From: Halobacillus karajensis
GTDB lineage: Bacteria; Bacillota; Bacilli; Bacillales; Halobacillaceae
Direction: 5' to 3'
Assembly (NCBI RefSeq): GCF_900108515.1
Contig: NZ_FNWW01000015.1
Span: 1-51,778 of the forward strand
Length of the DNA stretch: 51,778 nt
Part shown: one piece after another, positions 38,595 through 49,622 of the stretch
How positions within the stretch are numbered: the first letter of the stretch is position 1
How the letters are laid out: each line of letters opens with the position of its first letter
Notes under the pieces: generated by a model
Seen by the model: the letters and a program-made list of their open reading frames with translations, nothing else
Databases searched by the model: none
Told to the model about the DNA's origin: nothing
Position numbers and translations under genes: made by a program

Positions 38595-38655
38595 ATTCTT
38601 TCCTCCTGTAGCGTTCCTTTCATCATCGTTCCATATCATACCATGAGTATATACA

Positions 38656-38685
38656 CGAAAAAAGCAGAGGAACAGTCCTCTGCTA
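38656..38685 (-). terminator. yabE terminator
   Basis: Minus strand AGCAGAGGA, 4-nt loop, TCCTCTGCT, then TTTTTTCG, seven bases after the yabE stop. Confidence 0.92.
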
Positions 38686-38691
38686 TCTTCA

Positions 38692-39966
38692 TTAATCTAG
38701 TATTTTCACTTTCACATTTTTTGAACCAAAGTTTAGAGCCTGGCTTTTCGAAGGCACAAACAAGTCAATACGATTCCCACTAATAGCTCCACCAGTATCT
38801 CCAGCAATGGCATGGCCATATCCTTCCACCCAAACGCGGCTCCCTAATGGAATAACGCTAGGGTCAACAGCTACGACCTTTTTGTCAGGATTCGCCTTTA
38901 AATTGATTCCTGTTGCCGTGACTCCAGAACACCCTGAACAATCGGCTGTATAGGCAGTCGCATGCATATACAAAGTTTTTGCTCCGCTTGTATCGTTCCT
39001 TGATACTGTGGTTGAAGCCTGTGAAGCCGTACTTTTAGATGAACTTGACACACTGGAGGAAGAGCTGGAAGACGGTGTAGAAGCAGAAGCAGTCGCTTTT
39101 TCCTCCACTTTAGTACCTAAAGCAACCACTTCCTTTTTACTTTCCTTCTCCACGTTCTCTTCCACTAGCTCCCTGCTCGTTTCTTCCCCGTTTTTAAGGA
39201 CCACTTCATATTCCTTGGTGACTAACCCTTTTTCACCAGAGGAGACCACTTTCTTTTCTCCTTTCGGAAGAGAGCCGTCTTTCTTCGTTTCAACTGTATA
39301 GTCCACTTCCTCTTCCACGATATCAGTCACTTTTTCAACCCTGGTAATGGTTACTGGTTTATCAGATGGGAGTGGATCATTTGGATCAAGATTCATTTCA
39401 TCAAGCTTGTTAAGTTCAACCCCCTGATCTTCAAGTAGTTCAGATACAGTTGAGGCCGTGCTCCAAACTTTTTCGGAATCCTTTCCATCCTTTAAGGTAA
39501 CTTGGAACGCTTTTTGGACTTCAATATCCATCCCTTGTTCAATACGGGTGTCTTGGTCGTGGGAGACTTCATCCCTCTCCTCGAACTCAAGACCCTCCTG
39601 CTCAAAGAATTCCCCTACGGTAGAGGCTGTTGTATAGTATTGCTCTCTATGATTACGATCGATGGCTAGATTGATAGACTTAGATGCTATGTAAGTGACA
39701 TCCATTCCATACTTAACCGGATCGGTTAACTTATGTGATAATTCATCATGTTGCTGAACAGTGACACCGAGTTCTGATAATAATTCTTCGATAGTATCTG
39801 CATGAGTGCGTATCAGTTCTTTCTGTCCATTTTGTGTCACTTGCACGGAAGCTTTGGTAGCTTCATACGAAACGGTTACTAAAAAGGCGATGCATAGGAC
39901 GGCAATCACAGTTGCCCATACCATCATGTGACTAATGGCTGACTTTAATCTATTCCCTATTTTCAT
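38692..39966 (-). CDS. yabE: cell-wall-binding protein YabE (DUF348-G5-3D, resuscitation-promoting-like)
   Basis: A 424-residue exported wall protein. It has an N-terminal signal/anchor helix (about 13-33, VWATVIAVLCIAFLVTV), three DUF348 repeats (about 40-92, 93-150, 151-212), a G5 domain (about 212-290), and a Ser/Thr/Ala-rich linker (about 295-330). A C-terminal 3D domain has the three-Asp motif in HATAYTADCSGCSG, VAVDPSVIPLGSRVWVEGYG and AGDTGGAISGNRIDLF. Related 3D proteins are lytic transglycosylase-like autolysins. B. subtilis yabE is controlled by an antisense RNA; I could not identify its promoter here. AAGGAGG precedes the ATG. Confidence 0.95.
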   Translation of the reverse strand: MKIGNRLKSAISHMMVWATVIAVLCIAFLVTVSYEATKASVQVTQNGQKELIRTHADTIEELLSELGVTVQQHDELSHKLTDPVKYGMDVTYIASKSINLAIDRNHREQYYTTASTVGEFFEQEGLEFEERDEVSHDQDTRIEQGMDIEVQKAFQVTLKDGKDSEKVWSTASTVSELLEDQGVELNKLDEMNLDPNDPLPSDKPVTITRVEKVTDIVEEEVDYTVETKKDGSLPKGEKKVVSSGEKGLVTKEYEVVLKNGEETSRELVEENVEKESKKEVVALGTKVEEKATASASTPSSSSSSSVSSSSKSTASQASTTVSRNDTSGAKTLYMHATAYTADCSGCSGVTATGINLKANPDKKVVAVDPSVIPLGSRVWVEGYGHAIAGDTGGAISGNRIDLFVPSKSQALNFGSKNVKVKILD

Positions 39967-39997
39967 CCTTTGGCCTCCTTTCTAAAGCACGCGTTTT

Positions 39998-40026
39998 ATT
40001 GTAGTCAAGTGACAAACCCGTGTCAA
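39998..40026 (-). promoter_or_regulatory. yabE promoter (sigma-A)
   Basis: Minus strand TTGACA (40026-40021), 17-bp spacer, TACAAT (40003-39998), 32 bp before the yabE ATG. Confidence 0.82.
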
Positions 40027-40042
40027 ATGAATCTCCTTAAAG

Positions 40043-40081
40043 CAAAAAGAGGAGCCAGTTTGACCATCACTGACTCCTCTA
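40043..40081 (-). terminator. tatD terminator
   Basis: Minus strand AGAGGAGTCAGT, 9-nt loop, ACTGGCTCCTCT, then TTTTTG. It lies about 100 nt after the tatD stop. Confidence 0.88.
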
Positions 40082-40117
40082 TTATGCTATTTTACCTAGA
40101 TAATTAACATAACAGAC

Positions 40118-40157
40118 ATGTTACAATTCCCATACAATTGGACGATGTTTGTAACAT
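40118..40157. repeat. inverted repeat in the tatD 3' region
   Basis: ATGTTACAA (40118-40126) and TTGTAACAT (40149-40157), perfect 9-bp arms 22 bp apart, between the tatD stop and its terminator. A nested AATT/AATT could extend a structure. No function assigned. Confidence 0.45.
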
Positions 40158-40177
40158 AGCTGCCAAAGTCCCCTTCT

Positions 40178-40948
40178 TTACGACTGAATTCCAAAAAATT
40201 CGAGAGCATTCGATGTCGTCACCCTGCTCACTTCTTCATAGGATACTTCTTTCAGTTCCGCAATTTGTTCGGCCACAAGTTTCACGTAAGCGGGCTCATT
40301 TCTCTTTCCACGATTTGGATGTGGAGCAAGGAATGGGCAGTCTGTTTCAACTAACAAGTGTTTTAATTCGACTGATTTAGCCACTTCCTTCGGTAACTTG
40401 GCATTCTTAAACGTAACAGGACCTCCGAGAGAAATCATGAAATTCATATGAATACATTCATGAGCCGTCTCAACAGGACCGCTGTAGCAGTGCATAATCC
40501 CTCCCACTTCTGCTGCATTTTCCTCTTTTAGTATATCAACAATATCTTCTGTCGCTTCCCTGTTATGAATAATGATTGGCATGTTCACTTTCTTCGCCAA
40601 TCGGATTTGTTTTCGAAATACCTCTTTCTGAACCTCTTTCGGGGATTTATCCCAATGATAATCAAGCCCCATCTCACCAATTGCTACCACTTTAGGGTGT
40701 GCGGACAATTCTTCAATCCACTGGAGGTCTTCTTCCGTCATATCAATGGCATCTACAGGGTGCCATCCGACAGCGGCATATATATGTTCATACCTCTCTG
40801 CAAGCTCCATGGCTTTCGGTATGGTCTTTCTATCAAACCCAACGACTGTCATATAGTGGACTCCTGCTTCACGAGCCCGCTCAATCGTTTCTTCCAGATC
40901 CTCTTCAAATTGATCTGCATTCAAATGAACATGTGTATCAAATAGCAT
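40178..40948 (-). CDS. tatD: TatD family metal-dependent deoxyribonuclease
   Basis: A 256-residue TIM-barrel amidohydrolase-like nuclease. Metal ligands appear in FDTHVHLN (about 3-10), IGEMGLDYHWD, IIIHNREA, MHCYSG and LVETDCPFLAPHPNRG. Relatives act as 3'-5' exonucleases in DNA repair or apoptosis-like DNA fragmentation. It follows metG, as in B. subtilis (yabD). Confidence 0.95.
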   Translation of the reverse strand: MLFDTHVHLNADQFEEDLEETIERAREAGVHYMTVVGFDRKTIPKAMELAERYEHIYAAVGWHPVDAIDMTEEDLQWIEELSAHPKVVAIGEMGLDYHWDKSPKEVQKEVFRKQIRLAKKVNMPIIIHNREATEDIVDILKEENAAEVGGIMHCYSGPVETAHECIHMNFMISLGGPVTFKNAKLPKEVAKSVELKHLLVETDCPFLAPHPNRGKRNEPAYVKLVAEQIAELKEVSYEEVSRVTTSNALEFFGIQS

Positions 40949-40996
40949 CCATACCCCACCTCTATCTTGATTACTTCTCTTTTATAAAGTCTCCAT

Positions 40997-41035
40997 TTAA
41001 AAAAAGGAAAGCGCTGTTAAGAGCTTTCCCTTTTT
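40997..41035 (-). terminator. metG terminator
   Basis: Minus strand AAAAAGGGAAAGC, 10-nt loop, GCTTTCCTTTTTTT, ten bases after the metG stop. Confidence 0.88.
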
Positions 41036-41044
41036 ATTTGAACG

Positions 41045-43012
<1,968 letters not shown>

Positions 43013-43096
43013 TCAAAAATCTTCATACCATACGCCATAAAAGGTCATGGTATCATTCTATCGATTTATCTCCTTTATTTCCATTCCTAACATTAA

Positions 43097-43126
43097 AATA
43101 TACCGAATTTTACTTAAAACTGTCAA
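43097..43126 (-). promoter_or_regulatory. metG promoter (sigma-A)
   Basis: Minus strand TTGACA (43126-43121), 18-bp spacer, TATATT (43102-43097). The ~90-nt leader includes an inverted repeat ATACCAT/ATGGTAT (43025-43053) just before the ribosome-binding site, which could affect translation. Confidence 0.72.
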
Positions 43127-43164
43127 AAGAACCAAACATTATAATTCCACATCTGTAAATACTC

Positions 43165-43275
43165 TGGTAAAATGATATGTATAAAGTGAAATTGGATAAA
43201 CCAACCAAATATGGGATAGGTAACTTTTGGCGTTAGAGGAAGAGGCCTGTGGAAAACGCTTTTCTAACACTTTTT
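43165..43275 (+). ncRNA. possible small RNA or leader between metG and abrB
   Basis: On the plus strand an extended -10 (TGGTAAAAT, about 43165-43173) is followed by two potential hairpins (CCAAA/TTTGG near 43205-43230; GTTAGAGGA/TTTTCTAAC near 43232-43268) and then CACTTTTT. That layout fits a short terminated transcript ahead of the abrB promoter. The -35 is poor and the second stem has wobble pairs. I know no named RNA here. Confidence 0.25.
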
Positions 43276-43327
43276 ATATACCTTGTCCAGTATATGGATT
43301 TGGAAATTCTTATGCCTTTATTAGTAA

Positions 43328-43377
43328 TTGACACGTCTGGGAATGGTTGGTACTATATTGTCGAGACATATGTCGAA
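43328..43377 (+). promoter_or_regulatory. abrB promoter with two Spo0A boxes
   Basis: Plus strand TTGACA (43328-43333), 17-bp spacer, TACTAT (43351-43356) with TGG extension. Two 0A-boxes follow at the expected start region: TGTCGAG (43359-43365) and TGTCGAA (43371-43377), 12 bp apart. This is how Spo0A~P represses abrB in B. subtilis. Confidence 0.85.
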
Positions 43378-43416
43378 ACATGACAGAAAAACTTTTGATT
43401 GAGGGGAGACAGAAAA

Positions 43417-43692
43417 ATGAAATCTACAGGTATCGTACGTAAAGTGGACGAACTCGGTCGCGTGGTCATCCCGATTGAACTTCGTCGTACATTAGGAATC
43501 AATGAGAAAGACGCGTTGGAGATTTATGTGGACGATGATCGAATCGTTCTTAAGAAATATAAACCCAACATGACTTGCCATGTCACAGGGGAAGTTTCAG
43601 ATGAGAATTTGAAACTGGCAAATGGCAACCTTGTCCTTAGCAAAGAAGGCGCTCAAATGCTTCTTCAGGAACTACAAGACAACCTAAAGTAA
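43417..43692 (+). CDS. abrB: transition-state regulator AbrB
   Basis: Global repressor of stationary-phase genes (competence, biofilm, antibiotics, sigH and others) during growth. The 91 residues carry the N-terminal swapped-hairpin DNA-binding domain (MKSTGIVRKVDELGRVVIPIELRRTLGI). The C-terminal multimerisation half contains the conserved single Cys in NMTCHVTGE. I use the ATG at 43417, which gives the canonical N-terminus; a TTG six codons upstream is discounted. It is the only protein gene on the plus strand that I am confident of. Its promoter carries Spo0A boxes, and spoVG, a known AbrB target, lies 10 kb away. Confidence 0.97.
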   Translation: MKSTGIVRKVDELGRVVIPIELRRTLGINEKDALEIYVDDDRIVLKKYKPNMTCHVTGEVSDENLKLANGNLVLSKEGAQMLLQELQDNLK

Positions 43693-43772
43693 ATAATCAT
43701 AGAGATAAATAACAAAAGACGATTGACTGGTTATACAAAAAAGAATTTTGACTCATTGACATATGTTAAAGA

Positions 43773-43814
43773 AACCCCCTTACTGTTCACAGGCCTGACA
43801 GTAAGGGGTTTTTA
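43773..43814 (+). terminator. abrB terminator
   Basis: Plus strand AACCCCCTTACTGT, 11-nt loop, ACAGTAAGGGGTT (one C bulge), then TTTTTAA. Confidence 0.9.
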
Positions 43815-43903
43815 ATGGACTTTTACCTTAATATACGATTTCTCCGCCCAACGAGGGGCGATGCCGTTTTAACTTCGTGCGCGCGGAAAAATAACGGTAA
43901 TCC

Positions 43904-44782
43904 TCATTTTTCATCCACATGATAAGCTTGATACACTTCCCTTTTAGGAATTCCCCGATCTAAAGAGGCCTGTTTAATAGCTTCTTTATTTCTCATTCCT
44001 TCTTCCTCCATGTAATGATCGACATGATCGACAAGAGAAAGGGATGTCCACCAGCTATCTACTTCGCTATCTGTGCCCTGTCCGCCTTCAACAATGACAC
44101 AAAACTCTCCACGGACTTCCTGGGTGGATGCCCAATCCACCAGTTCTCCTAAATCGCCTCGCACATATTCTTCATAACGTTTTGTTAATTCCCGGACTAA
44201 TGAAGCCTTTCTCGCTCCAAATACCTCGTACATATGACTCAGCATTTCTTTCAATCTATGGGGTGATTCATAAAAAATCAAAGTAGCTTGAATCGCTTGG
44301 AGTTGATCCAAAACAGAGGAGCGGTCTTTCTTTTTCCGTGGTAAAAACCCACAAAAATAAAACTCTTCTGTCGGTAATCCTGAACCGGCAAGAGCCGGTA
44401 GAGCTGCGTTCGCCCCTGGAAGTACAACAACTGGAATGTCTACTTCCACGGCTCGTTGTATCAAATCCGTTCCAGGGTCTGAAATTCCAGGCATCCCGGC
44501 ATCACTGACGATGGCAATACTCTCCCCGCCAAGTACCCTGTCGATTAACTGCGGCCCTTTTGAATGTTTATTGTGTTCATGATAGCTAACTAATGACGTA
44601 GATATCTCAAAATGATTAAGCAGCTTTTTTGTATTTCTCGTATCTTCTGCTCCAATCAAATCCACTTCCTTCAAAGTCTTCACCGCGCGAAAAGTCATAT
44701 CTTCCAAGTTTCCGATCGGAGTAGGGACGATATAAATGATCCCTTTGTTTACACTATGATTAAAGCTCTTTTGAACCTTCAT
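43904..44782 (-). CDS. rsmI: 16S rRNA (cytidine1402-2'-O)-methyltransferase
   Basis: Methylates the ribose of C1402 in the 16S decoding centre. The 292-residue SAM-dependent tetrapyrrole-methylase-fold protein has IVPTPIGNLEDMTFRA (about 18-33), GAEDTRNTKKLL, IVSDAGMPGISDPG and LPGANAALPALAGSGLP. It was formerly called YabC/YraL-like. The start lies nine bases after GGAG, inside the 3' end of yazA (23-nt overlap), so it is translated with yazA. The 90-bp gap to the abrB terminator shows only a short CGCCC/GGGCG hairpin. Confidence 0.96.
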   Translation of the reverse strand: MKVQKSFNHSVNKGIIYIVPTPIGNLEDMTFRAVKTLKEVDLIGAEDTRNTKKLLNHFEISTSLVSYHEHNKHSKGPQLIDRVLGGESIAIVSDAGMPGISDPGTDLIQRAVEVDIPVVVLPGANAALPALAGSGLPTEEFYFCGFLPRKKKDRSSVLDQLQAIQATLIFYESPHRLKEMLSHMYEVFGARKASLVRELTKRYEEYVRGDLGELVDWASTQEVRGEFCVIVEGGQGTDSEVDSWWTSLSLVDHVDHYMEEEGMRNKEAIKQASLDRGIPKREVYQAYHVDEK

Positions 44783-45050
44783 TCATCTTTACTCCTTTTT
44801 TTCTGGATTGGATCCACTGTTCTTTCTCTTTCCTTGTCATCCGCTTCATTCGGTACTCCTGACGCAGAGCTTCTGATTTCGTTTGAAACTCTTCATAAGC
44901 TTCTAAAACAAGGGGACCTCTTCCCCTAGTATATTTGGCACCTTTTCCGTTTTGATGTTTCTCAAGCCGGGCTTCCAGATTATTTGTGTAACCTGTATAA
45001 AGTGTCTCATCATTACATCTAAGTATATAGACAAAATGGTTATTCTCCAT
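44760..45050 (-). CDS. yazA: GIY-YIG domain protein YazA
   Basis: A 96-residue UPF0213-type single-domain GIY-YIG protein: [28 protein letters not shown] (about 6-33; both GIY- and YIG-equivalent strands) and the downstream Glu in [12 protein letters not shown]. Related nucleases cut DNA, but this small family has no firm role. It overlaps yabB by 11 nt and rsmI by 23 nt within a tight yabB-yazA-rsmI unit. Confidence 0.92.
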   Translation of the reverse strand: MENNHFVYILRCNDETLYTGYTNNLEARLEKHQNGKGAKYTRGRGPLVLEAYEEFQTKSEALRQEYRMKRMTRKEKEQWIQSRKKGVKMNEGSKEL

Positions 45051-45783
45051 AAAGAATTTCCTTTAGTTCCGCCGTGTATTCGTCTTCTTTCGTGAGGGCA
45101 TATAATGGAGGAAGGATTTTTAGGCCAGGCTTACCGTCCCTCACACCTTCAATCAAAAGAATATTAGCTTCTTTTCCTTCTTTCGGATAGACAAGACGCA
45201 TCCGCTTCGGTTCCAGTTTATATTTGTTGAATAGCTGGATAATCTCTACCAACCGTTCCGGCCGATGCACCATAGACACTTTACCTCCAGATTTTGCAAG
45301 GCGGCTGCATGAATCTATGACTTCTTCAAGACTACAATGGATCTCGTGACGGGCAATCGCCAGATGTTGGTTCAAGTTTTGTTCATCCGCCTTAGGAGTA
45401 GGGAAATAAGGGGGATTACATGTCACAAGGTCAAATTTATCATTTCCATAATAAGCAGGCATTTCTTTCAAATCCCCGTGAATGATCTTAAGCTGATCCT
45501 TTAACCCATTTAGTTCAATATTGCGAAGGGCCATATCATAAAGTCGTTCCTGTATTTCAACGCCTGTGATTGGAACTTTTGACCGTGTAGAAAGAAATAG
45601 GGGGACCACCCCATTCCCTGTACATAAATCAAGGATCTTACCACGTGTCTTGGGTACGTATGTAAAATCAGCCAGTAAAACAGCATCTAGTGAAAAAGCA
45701 AACACGCTGGGACTCTGAATAATCCGCATATTCTCTTTCGCTAATAAAAAATCGATTCGTTCATCACCGTATAATTGAACCAT
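45040..45783 (-). CDS. yabB: tRNA1(Val) (adenine37-N6)-methyltransferase-like protein YabB (TrmN6 family)
   Basis: A 247-residue Rossmann methyltransferase with the SAM motif [18 protein letters not shown] (about 49-66), the acidic [11 protein letters not shown] and the N6-adenine catalytic NPPYF (about 124-128). E. coli TrmN6/YfiC, its homologue, modifies A37 of tRNA1-Val; the Bacillus substrate is inferred. AAAGG lies before the ATG. It starts the yabB-yazA-rsmI unit after the yabA terminator. Confidence 0.92.
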   Translation of the reverse strand: MVQLYGDERIDFLLAKENMRIIQSPSVFAFSLDAVLLADFTYVPKTRGKILDLCTGNGVVPLFLSTRSKVPITGVEIQERLYDMALRNIELNGLKDQLKIIHGDLKEMPAYYGNDKFDLVTCNPPYFPTPKADEQNLNQHLAIARHEIHCSLEEVIDSCSRLAKSGGKVSMVHRPERLVEIIQLFNKYKLEPKRMRLVYPKEGKEANILLIEGVRDGKPGLKILPPLYALTKEDEYTAELKEILYGE

Positions 45784-45895
45784 CTAATGTTTTCCTTTCT
45801 ATCTTTTCCACCTTTATTATGAATAGCTCCCTCATCCAAATATGTTTCGAGACATTTTTTTGAGCAGATGATGGATGGGAAAAGAGTATGGATAT

Positions 45896-45931
45896 AAAGA
45901 GAGCCCTTCCTCGGATGAGCAAGGAAAGGCT
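45896..45931 (-). terminator. yabA terminator (weak T-run)
   Basis: Minus strand AGCCTTTCCT, 10-nt loop, AGGAAGGGCT (one T-G pair), then CTCTTTATA. Only moderately T-rich, so termination may be partial. Confidence 0.6.
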
Positions 45932-45942
45932 TGGACCTGGAA

Positions 45943-46293
45943 TTATTTCTTTTTATTCAAGAAAGATAAACAAAACAGACAATCTTCATCTCTAGGACTG
46001 CCAAAATGCAGATTACAAATATGAAAGCCCTCTTCATATAGTCGTGCCAGATTATCATAACCTTCTCCAACGACTGCACCCTTGTCCTGTTTTGGCTCTG
46101 ATGATGAGACTGTTTGTTCTTTTTCTTCCTCTTTCTCTAACCGTTGTCGCAAGTGATGATTTTCAAGCGATAAATGTTGGTTTTCTTCTAAGAGATAGGC
46201 AAGCTGTTTTTTTAAATCGCCAAGTTGTTCATATAGCTCACCGATTTGGCTTTCAAAATGGGATACTTGTTCAAATATGGCTTTCTTGTTCAC
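45943..46293 (-). CDS. yabA: replication initiation control protein YabA
   Basis: Negative regulator of replication initiation that bridges DnaA and the sliding clamp DnaN. The 116 residues have an N-terminal leucine-zipper coiled coil (about 4-60; repeated L/E heptads), a variable linker, and a C-terminal zinc domain with HICNLHFGS and CLFC. I place the start at GTG (46293), six bases after GGTGGAG, giving [10 protein letters not shown] as in relatives; a GTG four codons earlier lacks spacing. It follows ricT. Confidence 0.94.
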   Translation of the reverse strand: MNKKAIFEQVSHFESQIGELYEQLGDLKKQLAYLLEENQHLSLENHHLRQRLEKEEEKEQTVSSSEPKQDKGAVVGEGYDNLARLYEEGFHICNLHFGSPRDEDCLFCLSFLNKKK

Positions 46294-46308
46294 GCTCGTC
46301 TCCACCCT

Positions 46309-47136
46309 TTATTCTGAGGCTTCGGTTTGAAGAACTCCCTCATCGATCAGTTCTTGAAGAGAGTATTCAAGGACACGCTCCTTGTCGCGGAATTCAATCT
46401 GTACCATACGTTCCAACATATTGAGACCAACGACTTTCCCTTTTCCGAAGGATGTGGCAATACTTTCACCAAGGTCAGGAAGCTCTTTTTTCGCATTTTC
46501 GTAATCATCATTTTCATACTTGAGACAACACATTAACCGGCCGCATAACCCGGAAATCTTCGCAGGATTGAGTGATAGATTTTGGTCTTTGGCCATTTTT
46601 ATAGAAACAGGTTCGAAATCACCTAAAAACGTTGAGCAACAAAGCATCCGTCCACATGGCCCGATCCCCCCGAGCATCTTCGCTTCATCCCTTACACCGA
46701 TTTGGCGAAGTTCAATCCTCGTCTTAAACACAGACGCAAGATCTTTAACTAATGTACGGAAGTCCACACGGCCATCCGCCGTAAAGTAGAATATGACTTT
46801 GTTACGATCAAACGTGTATTCGACATCAACAAGATTCATGTCCAATTTATGTTCACGGATTTTCTTTTCGCAAACCCGGTAAGCTTCGAGAGCGTTGTCT
46901 TTGTTTTCATCCACCGTCACTTTATCTTTATCATCTGCCATACGGATGACTTTCTTAAGAGGTAAAACAACGTCTTCTTCATCTATGGATTTATTAGCAA
47001 TGACAACTTTTCCGAATTCGATCCCGCGTACGGTTTCAACGATGACATAATCATCTGTCGTCATCCGCAATCCCCCTGGATCGAAGTAATATATCTTACC
47101 CGCCTGCTTAAATCGGACACCTACAACTTCGATCAT
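46309..47136 (-). CDS. ricT: RicT (YaaT), PSP1-domain subunit of the Ric (Y) complex
   Basis: With RicA (YmcA) and RicF (YlbF) it forms an iron-sulfur complex that stimulates RNase Y processing and affects sporulation, competence and biofilms. The 275-residue PSP1 protein carries the characteristic cysteine cluster GRMLCCSTFLGDFEPV and ISGLCGRLMCCLKYE (about 160-205), ligands for 4Fe-4S clusters. It sits between holB and yabA, as in B. subtilis, only 8 nt after holB. Confidence 0.96.
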   Translation of the reverse strand: MIEVVGVRFKQAGKIYYFDPGGLRMTTDDYVIVETVRGIEFGKVVIANKSIDEEDVVLPLKKVIRMADDKDKVTVDENKDNALEAYRVCEKKIREHKLDMNLVDVEYTFDRNKVIFYFTADGRVDFRTLVKDLASVFKTRIELRQIGVRDEAKMLGGIGPCGRMLCCSTFLGDFEPVSIKMAKDQNLSLNPAKISGLCGRLMCCLKYENDDYENAKKELPDLGESIATSFGKGKVVGLNMLERMVQIEFRDKERVLEYSLQELIDEGVLQTEASE

Positions 47137-47143
47137 TCGATCA

Positions 47144-48130
47144 TCACCTCTGTAGTTGAAGGGTAAGTTGTTCCATCACTAAATTAGGATGGACATTTTG
47201 ATTTATCTTTCGTTTCGCCTCAAGAATATCCGTTAAAGAGCGTGCTGCAGACTGACGTGACCACCTCATGGACGCCTGATTCAGTTTTTCTCTCTCTGTT
47301 GTAAAAACAATTGTTTCTTCCCGGTCCAATAACAGGTTAATCACATCTTGGAACCAGAGCATCAGTACATCGAGACCACGCTGCAACTGCGTACGATCCT
47401 TAAAATGAGGCATCCACTGATAGTTGATAAACAAAAGTCCTTCATTTGGTTTATTTTGAAGCACTTCAATTAATTGTATCACTAGTTTTCGCACATTCGC
47501 AAACCACTCATCTTCATTCATCTCAAGCGCTTCTGTAAGATTATTCGTTAATGATGAAAGCAGTCTTGCGCTAGACTCTGAAACACCCGCTTCGGCTAAT
47601 TTTTCCTGGACACGGGCCGGGTTCAAAGGTTGAAAAGCCAGTAACTGACAGCGGGAGCGAATCGTATCCAGTATCGTTGGACCACTTTCTGTTAATAGCA
47701 TCGCAGTCGTTTGCTGACTCGGTTCTTCTAAAAATTTCAACAAACGATTGGAAGCATTCACCGTCATTTTGTCAGCATCAACAATGATATATACTTTTCT
47801 ATTTGATTCCAGACCTGTATACGTAAATTCTTTCTGCAAATGGAGAATTTGTTCTTTCTTTATGGACTGTCCATCCGGCTCAATCCAATGAAGGTCCGGA
47901 TGGTTACCAGAGTCAATCCGATGACAGTCCCTGCAATTTTGACAAGGTTCTTCTCCATCCCGGTGTTTGCAAAAAATGCTCTTCGCAAAAAGGGTACTCA
48001 TTTCCTTTTTCCCTGTTCCACGATTCCCTTGGAAAAGATAAGCATGGGAGATACGATCTTTTTTAAAACTATTCACCAGCATTTGGGCAGCTAAAGGCTG
48101 AATGTCTTTCATTTGTGTCCACGTCTGCAT
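47144..48130 (-). CDS. holB: DNA polymerase III delta-prime subunit
   Basis: Clamp-loader subunit that helps open and load the beta clamp. The 328 residues have an AAA+ fold with the modified P-loop GNRGTGKKEMS (about 36-46), a four-Cys zinc module CKHRDGEEPCQNCRDC (about 54-69) and the RFC-type motif SNRLLKFLEEP (about 120-130). A C-terminal collar domain follows. The P-loop is atypical, fitting an ATP-inactive delta-prime. It is in the darA-yaaR-holB-ricT-yabA unit. Confidence 0.95.
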   Translation of the reverse strand: MQTWTQMKDIQPLAAQMLVNSFKKDRISHAYLFQGNRGTGKKEMSTLFAKSIFCKHRDGEEPCQNCRDCHRIDSGNHPDLHWIEPDGQSIKKEQILHLQKEFTYTGLESNRKVYIIVDADKMTVNASNRLLKFLEEPSQQTTAMLLTESGPTILDTIRSRCQLLAFQPLNPARVQEKLAEAGVSESSARLLSSLTNNLTEALEMNEDEWFANVRKLVIQLIEVLQNKPNEGLLFINYQWMPHFKDRTQLQRGLDVLMLWFQDVINLLLDREETIVFTTEREKLNQASMRWSRQSAARSLTDILEAKRKINQNVHPNLVMEQLTLQLQR

Positions 48131-48143
48131 ACTACTTCCGTCC

Positions 48144-48584
48144 TTACGTGTATAAATTAATCAGCAAACCCTTGATTTCACCGATCAGTCCTAAAAGAAC
48201 GACGGTACGCTTTTCCTGATCCATAACGGCCTCTGTCAGCTCAGCAAGCTTCTCATCAACAGATTCAACAATCGTCAGTTTGCGGGTCTGACCGTAAGCG
48301 TTCCAACTATGGGAATGCTTTAATTTCCTCCCATACTGAACAGAGTCCTTCATAAACTCTTTAATCAAACGTTTGTATTTCGCCAAATCACGGAAGGAAC
48401 GGGCCCTAGCGACCCGTTCTCCCTGTGACGTAATGTTCTTCATCAATTGATTTAACTGGGCTTCCTGAAGCTGTCTGGATTGATATTGGACCATCGCATC
48501 GAAATTAGGTTTCCCGTTTAATTGATGAGGGGGTTGCTTCTTCCTCCCATCTATCTGTGCACGTATATCCTGACTGATCTTCAT
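48144..48584 (-). CDS. yaaR: DUF327 family protein YaaR
   Basis: A 146-residue, largely helical basic protein of unknown function (KISQDIRAQIDGRK, QYQSRQLQEAQLNQLMKNIT, RDLAKYKRLIKEFMKDS, YGQTRKLTIVESVDEKLAELTEAV). It stands between darA and holB in nearly all Bacillaceae, which suggests a link to the replication or nucleotide genes around it, but no activity is evident from the sequence. Confidence 0.93.
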   Translation of the reverse strand: MKISQDIRAQIDGRKKQPPHQLNGKPNFDAMVQYQSRQLQEAQLNQLMKNITSQGERVARARSFRDLAKYKRLIKEFMKDSVQYGRKLKHSHSWNAYGQTRKLTIVESVDEKLAELTEAVMDQEKRTVVLLGLIGEIKGLLINLYT

Positions 48585-48602
48585 ACTAGAGTCCCTTCTT
48601 AT

Positions 48603-48986
<384 letters not shown>

Positions 48987-49622
48987 TTATGATGTCAAGT
49001 ATCCCCTTAATACTCGGGAAGCATCCTCTTTCACAGATTCAAAAGGCCGGCCGGCCTCTATAACTTTTATACGGTCCTTATATTTTTCAGCTAATTGGTG
49101 ATAGGCCGCATACACTTTCTCATGAAAATCAATACGTTCAAGATCCAGACGGTTCTTTTCTCTCCCCTGATTGGCAGCAATTCTCTCAAGGCCTTCTTCT
49201 GGTTTGATGTTAAATAACAATGTTAAATCCGGCATGCAGTCATCAATGGCGAATTCATTCACTTTATACACTTCATCCAAACCAAGCTCACGAGCAGCTC
49301 CCTGATAAGCAAGGCTTGAATCTACAAACCGGTCACAAAGCACGATCTTCCCTTCATTTAAGGCAGGAATCACTTTTTCTACTAGATGCTGTCTCCTTGC
49401 GGCTGCATACAAAAGTGCTTCTGTACGCCCATCCATCTCCGTGTGGGAAGGGTCCAGGATGACTTCTCTTATTTTTTCGGCGATCCGGATACCACCGGGT
49501 TCCCTTGTCTCGAGAACAGAAAACCCCTCTTCTCTTAACTCTTGACCCATTTCTTTTAAAATAGAGGATTTACCAGCACCATCGCCACCTTCGAATGTTA
49601 CAAACAACCCTTTCACGTTCAT
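48987..49622 (-). CDS. tmk: thymidylate kinase
   Basis: Phosphorylates dTMP to dTDP for DNA synthesis. The 211 residues show the P-loop [11 protein letters not shown] (about 10-20), the DRF/DRY-type [15 protein letters not shown] and the LID arginines near [14 protein letters not shown], as in Gram-positive enzymes. It overlaps the yaaO stop by 4 nt (ATGA). Confidence 0.97.
   Translation of the reverse strand: MNVKGLFVTFEGGDGAGKSSILKEMGQELREEGFSVLETREPGGIRIAEKIREVILDPSHTEMDGRTEALLYAAARRQHLVEKVIPALNEGKIVLCDRFVDSSLAYQGAARELGLDEVYKVNEFAIDDCMPDLTLLFNIKPEEGLERIAANQGREKNRLDLERIDFHEKVYAAYHQLAEKYKDRIKVIEAGRPFESVKEDASRVLRGYLTS

Noticed and set aside
38692-39966. Promoter of an antisense RNA to yabE on the plus strand
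   Set aside because: Known in B. subtilis, but I found no convincing extracytoplasmic-sigma promoter within or downstream of the gene.
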